From assembly GCA_963853835.1 (NCBI GenBank), contig OY970828.1:59326861-59390860 (forward strand): DNA of 64,000 nucleotides, in the 5' to 3' direction. Positions 44,330-56,900 of this stretch are shown piece by piece. The DNA is from Calendula officinalis (lineage: Eukaryota > Streptophyta > Magnoliopsida > Asterales > Asteraceae). The stretch's first letter is position 1; each line of letters starts with the position of its first letter. The notes beneath the pieces were generated by a model, which saw nothing but the letters and a program-made list of their open reading frames with translations, searched no databases and was not told where the DNA came from. The position numbers were made by a program, and so were the translations under genes.

Positions 44330-45785
44330 TGGACGAGTGGTTGTGTAACTTATTCTCGTCCAATTTACACAACTTGTAATTGTTCCCCTTTTACTAGCTT
44401 GTTGCTAGTAATTATAATGATATTTTTGTTGTTATAATTAAAGGTCACTAATTTATTGATTATTTAAATATTATATTGCACTATAAAACAAAAATAAGAA
44501 TTAATATTTCATCAATGCCCAATAACAAAATCAAGAATTACAATAAAACATGTATTATTACTAAGTTACTTCATCGTTGCATCTTTTTGTGTTAATTTCA
44601 TCACGTAGTGCAATTGCGTAAAGAAACTTACAACTGAAGTATAAATGCTCGTAAGACCGGTACCAATGGTTTGGCAAACTGATACCGTGAGTTGTTGCCA
44701 AATCAGCGCCACGTCAGCTCACCCTCCAACCGACATTAAACTGACGTAATCATGCCAACAATACCACTTCCCTTTAATTTTTTGGGACCCACCATTACAA
44801 AACACACACACACAAAATACCCCTTTGGACCCACCCAACAAACCGACGCCACCCTCCATCCCCGTCTCCAAAGCGGCGAAATTTAACTGGCGGTGGCACT
44901 GGCGGAACGGTGCCAACGGTGCCACCAAACCGGCGCTAACCGGCGGCAAAGTAGCGCTAACCGTTGGCATGCGTCTAAGTACGTGGAAAAGCTATGAACC
45001 TTGCCAACTATACATGCATTTTTAAATCCATGCTCAGTTTTATCCTTATTTTTCAATCATCTAATGCATTCTTAAACTCACATAGTTCTTGGAGCGAGTT
45101 TCATAATACTCAAATTTTACTACACTGAGTTGTTCATTTTTAGATATCTGGAATGTGCTTTCAGAAATAGCACTAACTAGGTGATGAATTAAAACGTGCC
45201 TAGGTGATACACTAAAACGTGCGCTCAAGATACATGAATTTAAATTATCACCATGTTAGTGCTATTTCTATAAGAATGTTTTAGATCTCAAAAAATGAAG
45301 AGCTCATTCAGAAAATTTTGAGTCTGATCAAACTCGTTTCCAACAAAAAGAACTAAGGGAGTTTAAGAAGGCATTAGGCGATGAAAAAAATAAGGATACA
45401 ACTGAATGTGGATTTAAAATGCATGTAAAGTTGGCAATGTTTCTAGTTTTTCCACGTACTTGCAAACATTTATATTTGGTTGTAAGTTTCCTTACACAAT
45501 TAGCCTTCGTGATGAAATACACACAAAAAGATGCAAGTCGTAGAACCTTAGCCATAATACATGTTTTATTGTAATTCTTGATTATGTTATTGGGCATTGA
45601 TGGAGTATTAATTCTTATTTTTGTTTCATAGTTCAATATAGTACGTATTTAAATAATTAATAAATTAGTGATCTTTTTTATTAACATCGAAAATATTGTT
45701 AACATCACTAGCAACTAGCTATTATAAAGAGAATAGTTGCAAGTTATATAAATTGGTGGAGAATGAGTAACAGCAAACACTAACA
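44330..45785. repeat. Palindrome 2, same family as palindrome 1
   Basis: Starts with TTGAATTGGACGAGTGGTTGTG, matching the start of palindrome 1 (42252). The plus arm runs to about 45235 and the minus arm to about 45785, where AATTGGTGGAGAATGAGTAACA is the reverse partner of TGTAACTTATTCTCGTCCAATT. The inner halves seen in palindrome 1 are missing, so the centre lies at about 45235. The plus arm is interrupted by an insertion at about 44653-44978. Confidence 0.75.
44653..44978. mobile_element. GC-richer insertion with inverted ends
   Basis: This segment is absent from the other three arms, which read straight from the AAATG..GTA word to AGTACGTGGAAAA. Its ends, GGTACCAATGGTTTGGC and GCGCTAACCGTTGGCATGC, are inverted relatives. 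The interior has GGCGGTGGCACTGGCGGAACG and a (CA)6 run. Possibly a MITE; TAAG at both borders may be the target duplicate. Confidence 0.55.
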
Positions 45786-45794
45786 AGACAATCT

Positions 45795-46410
45795 ATTACT
45801 TTAAATTGCTTCTTGAACAATTTTTCAAGCTTGGATAGATTTCGCGAATCATTAATTAGGATGGAATGGGTGAGAAAAACTTGTGACCCGTGGGTACGCG
45901 CATCCGTGATGGGTGGGTAAATTAAAAAAAAAAACTCACATTCGCGTATGGGTTAGATAAAAACTCTTACTTGTTGGCAGGTGGCAGATACACCAGATCT
46001 GTCATGGGTAAAACCTACCTCGTGAATATGTGATACACGTTTGAGTAACCCGTGGGTATACATGTATTAGCTTAAGTTATCATATAGAAATCAATCGGGC
46101 CAAATGACAAAATTCTAATGTTTGTGTTGAAATTTTGTTTGTTGTGGAGACCTGCAAATGTTATGATGTATAAGAACTAGCAACGGTGAAGAAACATGAG
46201 TTTTCGTACAATCAACTTACTGATAATTATAGTTTCTATGCTTTGTGATTTCATCTATGTTTATATAGCGACCCTTACTTTAAAAACTAGCCCCATAAAA
46301 TGAAAAAAATATCAACGCACGATATGAATATACATACGTCAACTTTAACATAGGTAACACTGCGGTATCGCTTGTGTTACGAAATCGGGACTTACATCTT
46401 GAATACACGT
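45795..46410. repeat. Third partial palindrome unit
   Basis: Corresponds to the inner and middle minus arm of palindrome 1 (43380-43860): AATCTATTACTTTAAATTGCTTCTTGAA and GGACTTACATCTTGAATACACGT. About 45860-46070 contains unrelated GTGACCCGTGGGTACGCG-type words, so it is probably another insertion. Similarity ends near 46410. Confidence 0.65.
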
Positions 46411-46699
46411 ATTATAATCATCATTTTGGAACAGAAGATGTGAGAGGTATGTTATAAACATTTTAAAGCTATTTTTTTTATTGTTTAACATGAGTTTAAC
46501 ACACGTTAAAATTGTCCTCTGTGTTAACACTTGTGTTAAAGCCAAAGTGATTGTATTTTCATATTTGATCTTTTTTTACAACCGACACATTTTCACTCAA
46601 TAAAAACTAAAAACACAAAATTTCAAAGTTTCAGTTATAGCATAGTTAAAGGACTGATTTTGTAATTAACTCGAAGAAATCGTGCCCAAAACGATTTCC

Positions 46700-46972
46700 T
46701 TCCCTGCAAGCCACGAAAAAACCGAGCGGTGTGGGTCACAGAGAAAAAAGGGTGAAGATGCGTGAACGTAAAGTAACTCGATTAGCTGGACGTTATTCTT
46801 CTCTATCCAATCAAATAACGCCACGTATTATCTTTCCTTATTTCAATTTTTTTAATTTAATGTTAATTTTTTATGTCAGTTATAAGCGGCGAACCGATAA
46901 AATTTTGTTCTTTCTTTTTCAGAAAAGCTTTTCTTTTACCCACAGGAAATTCCTCCGGCGATATCTCCTCAG
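46700..46972 (+). promoter_or_regulatory. Presumed 5' UTR exon 1 and promoter-proximal region of the S6K gene
   Basis: The segment ends CTCCTCAG followed by GTAAGG, a strong 5' splice site, and a matching acceptor (CTAAACTACAG) lies at 47673-47683. That would give a 711-bp leader intron (46973-47683) before the coding exon, as is common in plant genes. The transcription start was not located. Confidence 0.5.
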
Positions 46973-47693
46973 GTAAGGCCGAAATCGATCTTCATATTCC
47001 GGTGTTAAATTATCGTAATTGAATGCGTTTTGTATTGATTAATCAGTGTATGATTGTTATTTGACTTTTAATTGTTGGAATTTTGCTGATCGGTTTGTTG
47101 TTGAAATTAGGGTTTGATAATGGTGTCAATAATTGTAGGCTTATAATGACGTCTTAGTTCTTTTTTTTTTTATTGTGAGGTTTTTTATCCTTTTTTCTCT
47201 TGGATCTGTATTGTGTCTGAATTTTGGATGTGTTGTTTTTGTGCCATTCTATGCTTGAAGAATAATTGGGTTTTTTGAATTTAGTTAGTGCTCAATACGT
47301 GCTGGGTTCAATTCTGACATCGAGGATGATATATTCATTCTGACAATTGGATTGATAGTGATTTGTTTGGTTAATTGATGTTTAGAATTGGGTTTACAGG
47401 CATGTTATGTTGGTTATGAATTGAATTGAATTCTATTATGTTTCGCTCAATTCTTAGGTAGGATAAGCGGTATTAACTTATTTATAATTGTGGGTCAAGA
47501 GGAATCTTCAATTCCTTTATTTAATTTTTGGTAAAACAAAGTCTCAAACAAATCTTAGATTCCTGTTTCTTTAGATCTTTTGGTAAAAGAATCATAAATT
47601 CCTTTATTTGATGGATTTTAGAAATAAATTTACATAACTGTACTCCTTTTGTTTTCTAAATTGACTTCTTTCCTAAACTACAGATTCAACTGC

Positions 47694-47864
47694 ATGATCT
47701 TCATGATTTCAAAAAGCATTGCTACATCAACTGTTTCCTGTGAATCGGGAAACAAGAACAACTTTCTTTTCTGGATCCTCATTTGCCTATTCTCAAGATT
47801 ACTTGGGACTCAAGTTTCACACTTCAGTCTCTTGTTCTTTGCAAACCACCCTTCATCAATTTAA
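47694..47864 (+). CDS. Upstream ORF in the S6K leader, 56 codons
   Basis: In the second leader exon (starting 47684) an ATG only 10 nt in opens a 56-codon frame, ending TAA at 47862-47864. That is 30 nt before the S6K ATG at 47895. The peptide is hydrophobic in the middle (FLFWILICLFSRLL). A second ATG is in the same frame at codon 4. If the splice model is right, scanning ribosomes would meet it first and need reinitiation to make the kinase. Whether it is translated is unknown. Confidence 0.4.
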   Translation: MIFMISKSIATSTVSCESGNKNNFLFWILICLFSRLLGTQVSHFSLLFFANHPSSI

Positions 47865-47894
47865 AAATTCAAACTATCATCACAAGCTTTGAAA

Positions 47895-49584
47895 ATGGTT
47901 GCTTCTCAATGTTTGCAAATGAATGGAGAACCCAAAGGGAAGAATTTCCAGAACCAATTGCTTCTTCCAGTGGGTCCACTCGATGCTTTTCCCATGGACC
48001 ATGTTGACTTTGACTTTTCAGATGTGTTTGGTGTAGTACCTCAAGTTTCTTCTGCAGTCAACAAACTCGCTTTACACGAGACTGAAGAAGTTGAAAAATC
48101 TTCTTTTTTTGATGAAAACGATGATGATGTCATCAATTCAATGAAAAGCAATAACAGTGTGGGACTTGATGATTTTGAAGTATTAAAAGTGGTTGGTCAA
48201 GGTGCATTTGCAAAAGTTTACCAAGTGAGAAAACACGGTTCTTTAGAGATTTTTGCTATGAAAGTTATGAGGAAAGATAAGATTTTTGAGACAGATCATG
48301 CAGAGTATATGAAAGCAGAACGAGATATTTTAGCAAAAGTTGACCATCCTTTTATTGTTCAGCTTAAATACTCATTCCAGGTATGAATCTTTTTACACCA
48401 AATATAGTTTTATTATGACAAATTAATCAAAAACTTTGTTTTAATGTTTTTTTTTTTTTTCTGGTTTATATATATATATGCAGACCAAATACAGAGTTTT
48501 CCTTGTTCTTGATTTTGTAAATGGAGGTCATCTTTTCTTTCAACTCTATCGACAAGGCCTGTTCAGGTACGTGAAGATTTTGTATATGATAAAAAAAAAA
48601 TTAAAAAAAAAATTAAAAACTCTTAAAAAAATTAAAACTTCTTTTTTCTGTCTCTACAGGGAGGATTTGGCTCGTTTCTACACTGCTGAGATTGTTTGTG
48701 CTGTTTCTCATCTCCATGATAATGGCATAATGCACAGAGACTTAAAACCTGAAAACATTCTTCTGGATGCAGAAGGCCATGTAATTAAGATCCTTTTTTG
48801 ATCAATATTTTTATTATTTTGCTTTATTTACTGACATTTTATTTTAATATGTTTATTTCAGGTTATGTTGACCGATTTTGGTGTAGCAAAACAATTTGAC
48901 GAAAGTACAAGATCAAATTCCATGTGTGGAACATTGGAATACATGTCACCTGAAATTTTACAAGGAAAGGGACATGATAAGGCTGCTGATTGGTGGAGTG
49001 TTGGGATTTTAATGTATGAAATGCTTACAGGAAAGGTAATATTTTTTTTTATTTTTTTTTATTTTTTTATTTTTTGGTAGTAAATTGTGATTAAAATTGT
49101 TATTGTGTTTTTGCAGCCTCCATTTACTGGAAACAGACAGAAAGTTCAGCAAAAAATAATTAAAGATAAGATTAAACTTCCAGGTTTCTTATCAAGTGAA
49201 GCACACTCGCTTTTAAAAGGGGTAAGATAGTAATTAATATACTTGTGACCTTGAAATTCACCGTTGCTAATTACTATATTTGTTTTTTTATTTTTTTAGT
49301 TGCTACAGAAGGAATCAAGCAGGCGTATTGGGAGTGGATTATGTAAGAGCAATGAGATAAAAAACCATAGTTGGTTTAAATCGGTTAATTGGAAGAAATT
49401 GGAGGGTAGAGAAATTAAACCAAGTTTTGTTCCACAAGTTGCTGGTAAACAGTGCATTGCAAATTTTGAAGAATGTTGGACCAAAATGCCCCCGGTGCTG
49501 GATTCCCCGGTTTCTAGCCCTAAATATAAGGAGAACCATTTTAAAGGGTTTACTTATGTGAGGCCTGCAACTTCAGAGGAATGA
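47895..49584 (+). CDS. S6 kinase-like AGC protein kinase
   Basis: Six coding exons: 47895-48380, 48484-48566, 48660-48780, 48862-49035, 49117-49221, 49300-49584. All are bounded by GT-AG and in phase, giving 417 residues. Very close to plant S6K (AtS6K1/2), a TOR-pathway Ser/Thr kinase that phosphorylates ribosomal protein S6 and promotes translation. Visible: N-terminal FDFSDVFG (TOS-like), P-loop GQGAFAKV (101-108), ATP Lys 123, HRDLKPEN (215-222), DFG (235-237), activation loop SNSMCGT (248-254), SPE where APE is usual (259-261), and hydrophobic motif FKGFTY (404-409) whose Thr is the TOR-type site. The third P-loop glycine is Ala 106, unlike remembered homologues. The start is the first ATG matching the family N-terminus (MVASQC). 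The protein is shorter than typical plant S6K (465-471), mainly in the N-terminal linker and the C-terminal end. Confidence 0.93.
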
Positions 49585-50305
49585 ATGGATGACTAATTTG
49601 GAAAGTTTAATGGTTTGTTTAGAAAGATATTTTATTGATAATTGATTCTGATAAGTTACTTAAACTGGTATTTTATTGTTTTGTGTGGATACTTGTGTTG
49701 TGAATGTGTTTTGCTGTTAGAAAATGAATCTGCTAATGAAGGTTACAGATTCGGTCAAGAAGAAGAAACTTATAATATCGTAGGAGCATAACAGGGTACC
49801 CGCTGGTTCCGACGGTTCCTGAAATATAGGAACCATAGGTTCCTAAAGTTTCGAAACCGGAACCGCCGGTTCCAGGACAGGTCCCAGTTACCCTGTCTAT
49901 AAATCCAATTTTTTTTAACATTACTTACTAGATAAACAAGACAATAAATCACACAAACTAAAGATTACAAATATCGTTTAATTGTTTTAAATATAGTTCA
50001 AAGATTACGAATATTGTTCAAAATAGAAATAAGTGAATAATGTAAATGTGTGATTCGTGTGAAAGTCGGTCACAAAGATACGACCTCACAAAGATACCCT
50101 CTTTTCTGCCCACCCCCTTTTCTGCCCACCCCTATTTGCTGTTATGTTTTTTTATGATTTATGAAACACGTAAATGGATATACATTGGACCAAATAAAAT
50201 ATTTTGTAAATCGATTTCTGACATCAAAATCATTTCTGCTACTTAGAAAATATATTCCTTTACTCAAAATAACATCAAAATTTTCGAAATGATCGTTTTT
50301 AAATT
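49585..50305. other. S6K 3' region and intergenic DNA
   Basis: 49585 onward should hold the 3' UTR. At 49804-49874 the words GGTTCC and GGAACC alternate (six or more), including GGAACCGCCGGTTCC, a 15-bp palindrome. That may be a small inverted-repeat element. CTGCCCACCCCCTTTTCTGCCCACCCC is a short duplication near 50106. No gene. Confidence 0.5.
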
Positions 50306-50570
50306 CTCTTATTTGTCCTTAAATAAAGTTCTAATTTCTCCTTCAAGTTTTGTCCCTAAATAAAGTTTCTATTTTTCAAACTTAAGGGGTCCACTTAATA
50401 TAATAATATTATTGCCAATACTTTCACCACTAACTATCTCCTAAAATACTTTCTCTCTTCAATCAAACCTTATATTTTAATCAAAAGTAATACTAAATAC
50501 CTCACTACTAACTATCTCCTAAAAAATTGTGACTAAGAGAAATAAGAACTTTATTTAGGGACGGTGGGAG
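50306..50570. mobile_element. Stowaway MITE, second copy
   Basis: The right terminus GGGACGGTGGGAG with TA after it, and the internal TAAATAAAGTTCT, GGGGTCCACTTAATATAATAATATTATT and ACTAACTATCTCCTAAAA words, match 16212-16471. The left terminus (CTCTTATTTGTCC) is eroded. It lies 190 bp upstream of the SufC ATG, in its promoter region. Confidence 0.88.
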
Positions 50571-50761
50571 TAGCAATTTACAAGATTTTAAATTTTGGGC
50601 TATTTAGCCCAGGCCGTTAATGATGGTTCAATATTCTGAACTGAACCTCCAAAGCCCATGACGTTACAAGAATGTGCCGTCACGTGCGATGCAGGTGGCA
50701 TACAGGCTTAATTCATCAAACCCCCTTCTTCATTTTCCGGCTTGCACACCAGACACCAGCA

Positions 50762-52780
50762 ATGGCTCTCCCCCAACGATTTGGATGCTGTTCTTCCTCT
50801 TCTCCTCCATCTCTAATTTCATTCAAACAATCAACATCCGATTACAAGTTTTGCACAGCATCTTCCCTTCCTGGTAACGGCCGTCCCCGTAAATTTCCGT
50901 CGTTTAAATTAACCGCAACACTCGCCGCCGAATCGCCGGTCGCTTCTGTGTCGGACGGTGGTGGTGGAGCTCCAAAGCTTGTTTTGGAAGTCAAGGACCT
51001 CACGGCAGTTATAACTGAATCAGGAAAGAAGATTCTCAACGGTGTTAATCTCTCAATCTACGAAGGCGAGGTCTCTTCTACTTCAATCAAATTATATCAT
51101 TATATGATTTTAATTGAACTGTTGCTTGATCTCTTTGAGGTTTAAGTTCGTGTTTGTTAGTGATAAAGTTTGATAGTTAGTCCACAAAAGTAGGCATCAT
51201 TTGACTTCGGTTCCTAGCATAAACATGGATTAGGTTACGAACTTTATTCAGTAATTTCTCATGCTCAATCAAGTGGTATACTATTTAGCGTAGTGATTAT
51301 ATTGTTTAAAATAAAAAAAATCAAAAGAATCTGTATCAAATTTGAACTTGTAAACTCACCAGTTTGACTTTGTTAGCTAAAGTGTTCAATGTTTTGTTGA
51401 AGGAAAAACTCTATGATTGACACAGAAGCTGTTAATCTCTTACAGTGCAGACTGTTTTTATTCTCTGGGTTAAAGTTATCATTCTAAACAATATCCTTCA
51501 TTTTCTGTTTTATTAATCATCTGGCTACATGTATTAGGACCAATATCATGCTCTCCCATGCATTAACAAATGAAAGAAACTCTAATACTGTTACAATTGT
51601 TGATTTGACTAGATCCATGCTATTATGGGCAAGAATGGTTCTGGGAAGAGTACTTTTGCCAAGGTTAGTACGAGTATTTTCACATTTGGTAGTTAAACTA
51701 TCAATGTCTTATTTGCTTTTAAGCTATTATTCTGTGTGCGGTTGATTATTTAGGTTCTTGTTGGCCACAAAGATTATGAAGTTACAGGTGGTTCAGTTGT
51801 TTTCAAGGGAGAGAATTTACTTGAAATGGAAGCAGAAGACAGATCACTTGCAGGACTTTTTTTAAGTTTTCAGTCTCCTGTTGAAATTCCAGGAGTCAGC
51901 AACATTGACTTTTTGCAGATGGCCTACAATGCAAGAAGAAGAAAACTTGGTCTCCAAGAACTTGATCCAATTAAGGTATGTAATTAATTAGTTACTTAAA
52001 ATTTTTTAATTAAAACCACTGTAACTTTTATATAATCTCAAAATGTGCTCTAGAATATTAAAAAGGCTATGAAAATATTGGGCTATTTATAGTAGTTTAT
52101 TAGATAAGATACTTCTTTTACTGTCATAAAATTCATGTGAAATAAGCAACAAATATATACCAACTGTTTGCAATTTTTGCTAAATTGTGTGATTAGGGTT
52201 TGTTTGTGCTAATGATTTAAATTTGCAGTTTTATAATTACATCATGCCGAAGCTGGAGATGGTGAATATAAAGCCAGATTTTTTAAACAGAAATGTTAAT
52301 GAAGGATTTAGTGGTGGTGAAAAGAAACGAAATGAAATTTTGCAACTTGCAGTAAGTATTCGGTATACTTTTATTAATTGGCATGTTATAATCACCATAT
52401 ATATTTTTTATTTTTGTTTTATAAGGTTCTAGGGGCGGAATTGGCAATATTGGATGAAATTGATTCTGGATTAGATGTTGATGCATTAAGAGATGTTTCA
52501 AAAGCAGTTAATGCGTTAATGACTCCCACAAATTCTGTTTTGATGATTACTCATTACAGACGGCTTTTGGAATTTATCAAGCCCACTTATATCCACATCA
52601 TGGTAACATAACTTTTTTATTTTATTTTTTTAGATTCTTAAACACGTTTTATATATCAAGTCATGATTATTAATTATTACATTTTAATTGCAGGATGAGG
52701 GGAGAATTTCAAAGACTGGTGATATTTCTATAGCTAGTATTCTTGAGAAAGAAGGCTATAAAGCAATGTCCACCACATAA
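50762..52780 (+). CDS. ABCI6: Plastid SufC-type ATPase (ABCI6), iron-sulphur cluster assembly
   Basis: Six exons: 50762-51070, 51613-51663, 51754-51975, 52229-52351, 52426-52602, 52694-52780, all GT-AG and in phase, 322 residues. It is the soluble ABC ATPase of the SUFBC2D scaffold, which builds Fe-S clusters in chloroplasts. Residues 1 to about 70 are Ser/Thr/Arg-rich with few acids, as in a chloroplast transit peptide. Walker A GKNGSGKST is 109-117, the Q-loop SFQSPVEIPG has Q160, the signature NEGFSGGEKKR has SGGEK at 222-226, Walker B LAILDE has D245 and E246, and the H-loop Thr-His has H278. All catalytic residues are present. Close to Arabidopsis NAP7/ABCI6 (338 residues). No membrane segments, as expected. 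A Stowaway MITE sits just upstream. Confidence 0.95.
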
Positions 52781-53959
52781 TTGCAGGTATTAATCCTTAT
52801 AATATCTTGTTATATACTTTATAATCAATTGCACAAATGTACTTACCCAAAAAGGGAAAATTGGTGGTTAATCTAGTCGTCATCCTTTAACATTTAATTT
52901 AAAATATATTATGTTCATACCAACTAGTATTATAAAAGAATCAAAGATAGCAAGTTTGATGGTAATCTGGCGATTTTTTGTGGGTTTTTCTTTTCAGTGA
53001 AGTTTTGGCACATTTTTGTTTTTTATTTTTGCATTGCATGCGTTTTCGGGAGTACAAGTTTGCATAAGATGATCATAACATAGAAGAGAAAATGTTCCTT
53101 AAGAAACATTGCAACAGTTATTTGTAAACGCATTTGAGGAACAACTAGCTGTTAATACTCTCTTAATTTGTAACTTGCTTGATATTATTAATGCTTGTTA
53201 TATTATTAGATGAGAAATGATATTTGTTCTTTCAAGTCCAAACTTAGACAGGGTTTAGGGGGGTATTTGCTATTACAAACGAGAGATTGATTAGCTTAAC
53301 AATAAGCAATAAGTAGCAAATTAGATTAAGTTGATGTATAGTTATTTTTCAGTTTCACTTTAACTTTTGTGTTGGATTGTCCTACAAATTATATTGCCAA
53401 TTTATAGGTACACGATAAATGCATTTAATAATCTTAAAATTTACAATCAAATCATAAAATGTATTTTAGTACATAGTATAGTAAATTTAAGTTTCATTTA
53501 TAATTATTACAATACTTATATAAGTTGTTGGGTACGTTTAATATCTTTTAATGTGTACATAAAAGAGACATCTTAGAAAAATAAGTAGATTAATGTGTAC
53601 CGATAAGAGGCATCTTAGAAAAATAAGAAGTAGAGGACGTGTAGATGTGAGATGTGAGGAACAATTTATAAAGAAAGACGTCTAATGGATTTACAGACGG
53701 TTGCATTATACTTCTTAAAGAAATTGTCAACGACATTTTGAATCTACGGTTGTATATTTTATATTATGATTATCAATTTCAAATCTGGATTTTGATACAT
53801 ATACTAGTTGAGTTGCAATTATAATAAAGGTGTAGAGTGTCAGACATGAACTACTACACGAGTACACGACCAATTTGCATGTGAAAGAACGTTGACTATG
53901 ATACCACATCAGACGTTTAGTCTTCACTCAAAAGTCAAAGCCAATTGAAATTACCATAT
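52781..53959. other. SufC 3' region and intergenic DNA, no gene
   Basis: AT-rich without credible ORFs. ATAAGAGACATCTTAGAAAAATAAG and its near copy (about 53561 and 53602) form a small tandem duplication of about 41 bp. Confidence 0.6.
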
Positions 53960-56900
53960 TGTCACACCCCGCCAAAAATGATTTTATAGTAATAAATGAT
54001 TTGCGGAAGAACGAGATGTAACATTCATGAGTAACACAACTATGATTATTGCAAACATTTAATAGTTTTAAAATGTATTAAATACTTGAAATAAGTATTA
54101 TCTAAAATTTATATGTAACTGAAAAAGATTAAAATAAAAATTAATGTTTAGAATTGAAAAAGACGTTCGTGACATCTCGACAATATGCATGCTCATGATC
54201 CAAAGTCTAAAGACTCAATGCTTCTTCTTTTTACCTGAAAAACATATATAAAACGATCAACAAAATTGTTGAGTGAATCCACAGGTTTAATTTTAGTTTT
54301 AAAATACAAAGTTTTGTAAGCCAAACATGACAAAATCATATAGTAAAATGTTATTTGAAAATGATTTGAAATACAAAATTTTGTGTGCCAACCGGCAAAA
54401 TTGTATAATGAAATATAAAATTGAGTTACCCAAAATGTATATGTGCCAACAAGGCAATTATATGTGTGATGATAAGATGTTCGAAAATAATTTGATATAA
54501 AGAAAATGTTGTCATAAAATTTGATATGTAAAGACATGTAAGTAAACAAAATAATAAGATTGTAAAGAGTAGTAAAGATAGAAAAATGCATGACTGGTGT
54601 CCCCAACAGTAAGCTACGTCACTGAGTTAATATGCCGACCCTAAGCCCATAATCAAACTGCAACTCTAAGTGTGATGTTTCTGTTCTCTAAGATATGCAC
54701 TCCCTTGACGGTTGGGTAGAACCGTTAAGTAACAAAAATGTGGGAGGAAGAGTGTCAGCCAATGGTACCATCTGCATATCCAGGGCCTAGTCGCAACTAG
54801 CTAAGATTATGGCATGTAAGCATCTACCTATGCACTACACCTACTTAGTCCGAGCATAAAGACTGTTTGTCATGGTTTGAATAATGTATGATCACAATAA
54901 AATAATGTAAACATTTAATAAAACAGTTGATATGTTTTTCACCCCAAATATTTGTAAAAGCGGTAAATAAAATACGGTAAAAAGTGGGGCTGTGGACTCA
55001 CCTGACGCAAAGCTTCCAGAAATGCAAATATCAAGATGCAAAATCCAACCAAACGACTTCTAATGACCTAAATGCATAGAAGTATAAATGAGCGATACGT
55101 TGGTGACTATTAAATTGAGTTCGTATTTTAAATACTACGATTTATTTGATATGTTTTGGTAACCGGTTTGTTTCATTGAAAAGAATAGGTAGTTGGATAA
55201 TAGATGATTATTTAAATAAAATATATTTAAATAATTATTAAAAAAAAGAAACTATTAGATTTTTGTTTTATTAAATAAATAATAAAATGATCAAAATGAT
55301 TAATGTATTAACTAATAGTTTGTTAGAGTAGTCCCAACCATACGTCCTGACGCACGTCAAAACCATTTTTAAACACGTCGGGGGGTGATGCCTTTGGCAC
55401 CACCCCGTCACTAAACCCGTCAACAAAAACCCGTCGTGGTGGAGACGTGTAGGGGATGGCGTCGTGGGGCTTTTTGTGTGTGGGGAGGGGGTTAAATGTA
55501 ATATTTTAAGGGTTAGTGATGTGTTAGTGATGGGTTATGGTTGGCACGACCGTGTCAGTAGCGTGTCGGTAAGGATGTGATGATGTGGCGCTACTGACGG
55601 GTTTAGTGACGCGCCACTGTTGGGAGAGGCCTTAGTGTCAGTAATAATTAAAAATCTGATTTTAACTTTTTATTGGATTAACATGGGCTTGGGCAATTAC
55701 AGAAAAACAGTTGGGTTTAACAGCTCATTGGGCTCGAGACTTATGGGCTGGACTCATTAAAATAGTGGACTGGGCTTGGGAATAACCGTCTGAGCCTGAA
55801 CAGAAACGGGGTGACACAAATCTGGTTCGGTTCATGTTTGTAACGGAAAACAGAGAACCTCGTCGGCAAGAAGGTGACTTCGCCGGTAACCACTCTTCAC
55901 ACACAGATGCACGAAGAGAGGTAGACGGCCGATCGTGGGTTTTTAATGCGTCGACCACCAACCAACTCGAGGTCGAGAGGTGGCAAAGATTTACCGGCGT
56001 AACACAGCTGAAACTACGCAAGGCTGGTATACACCAATGTTGTTGTTCTGAGTTCGAAAAGAGAGAAAGAAATTGTACCTAGAGTGCGGGCCGCCGGAAA
56101 GAGATGTTGCCGGCGTTGTTTCTTGCCTTAGTTGGAATATGTTTGCTGCCGGAGATAATACTGGTTCGTGCCGCGGGAAAACGCAGAGGGATCTAGATGC
56201 CATGTGAGAGGCGGCGGCTGTCATGCGTTGTTTGCCGGAAACGATTTGGGTTCTCCGGATATGTTTGTAGTTTGGCCTGGTCGCTTGAGTTGCTGCCTTG
56301 ACGTCGGAATCCTAGAGTTCGCCGGAAAACTTGAAGTTGTCGACGGAGGTTCTTGTTTGTTGCCGAAGAAAAACTTGAGAGATGTGGATCGAGATGGTTG
56401 TTTGTTGCCTGGTTCAATTCGGAGGTGAGAGGGAGAGATGAGAAGACTTATTTCGGTATTAGGGGAGAGTCGAGATAGAGGATGATGGCCGTAAATGGTG
56501 GTTTCAGGTGATGCTGTGCTATAGAGAGAGGGCGGATCAGGTCTAGGTGGTGGGGATGGTGTTGTTTCGAGTTCTGGTTTCATCGATGAATTGAATGGAA
56601 GGGATATGGGGTCATATGGGTTTATTTTAACTTGGTAATGATATATGATTGGTTAATATTTTAGGAGTAATATTTAATAAATACAATATTTGGTATTAAT
56701 TCTAAAATAAAGGAGGTTTATAGTTGCCATGGATTGAGTGAGGAGGGAATCGGCTGCCATGGTGATATTTCTAAGTTTTAGTTCTTTTAGAGTGGTGGTA
56801 TCGGTATATATAGCTACTGATGTAGTTGCTTGTAAATACAGCTCAATTTTATCGAGGTTTTATTTGGTTTATGATTGTGTTTATTTCCTGGTTGAAAGAA

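Noticed and set aside
46731..46976. 81-codon frame before the S6K gene as a gene
   Set aside because: It crosses the likely leader-exon donor site at 46972 and has no recognisable features; at most a leader uORF start.
55725..56583. Long frames on both strands as a gene
   Set aside because: They fall in the GC-richer part of the solo LTR; the overlapping frames have no family resemblance and start and stop within the LTR.
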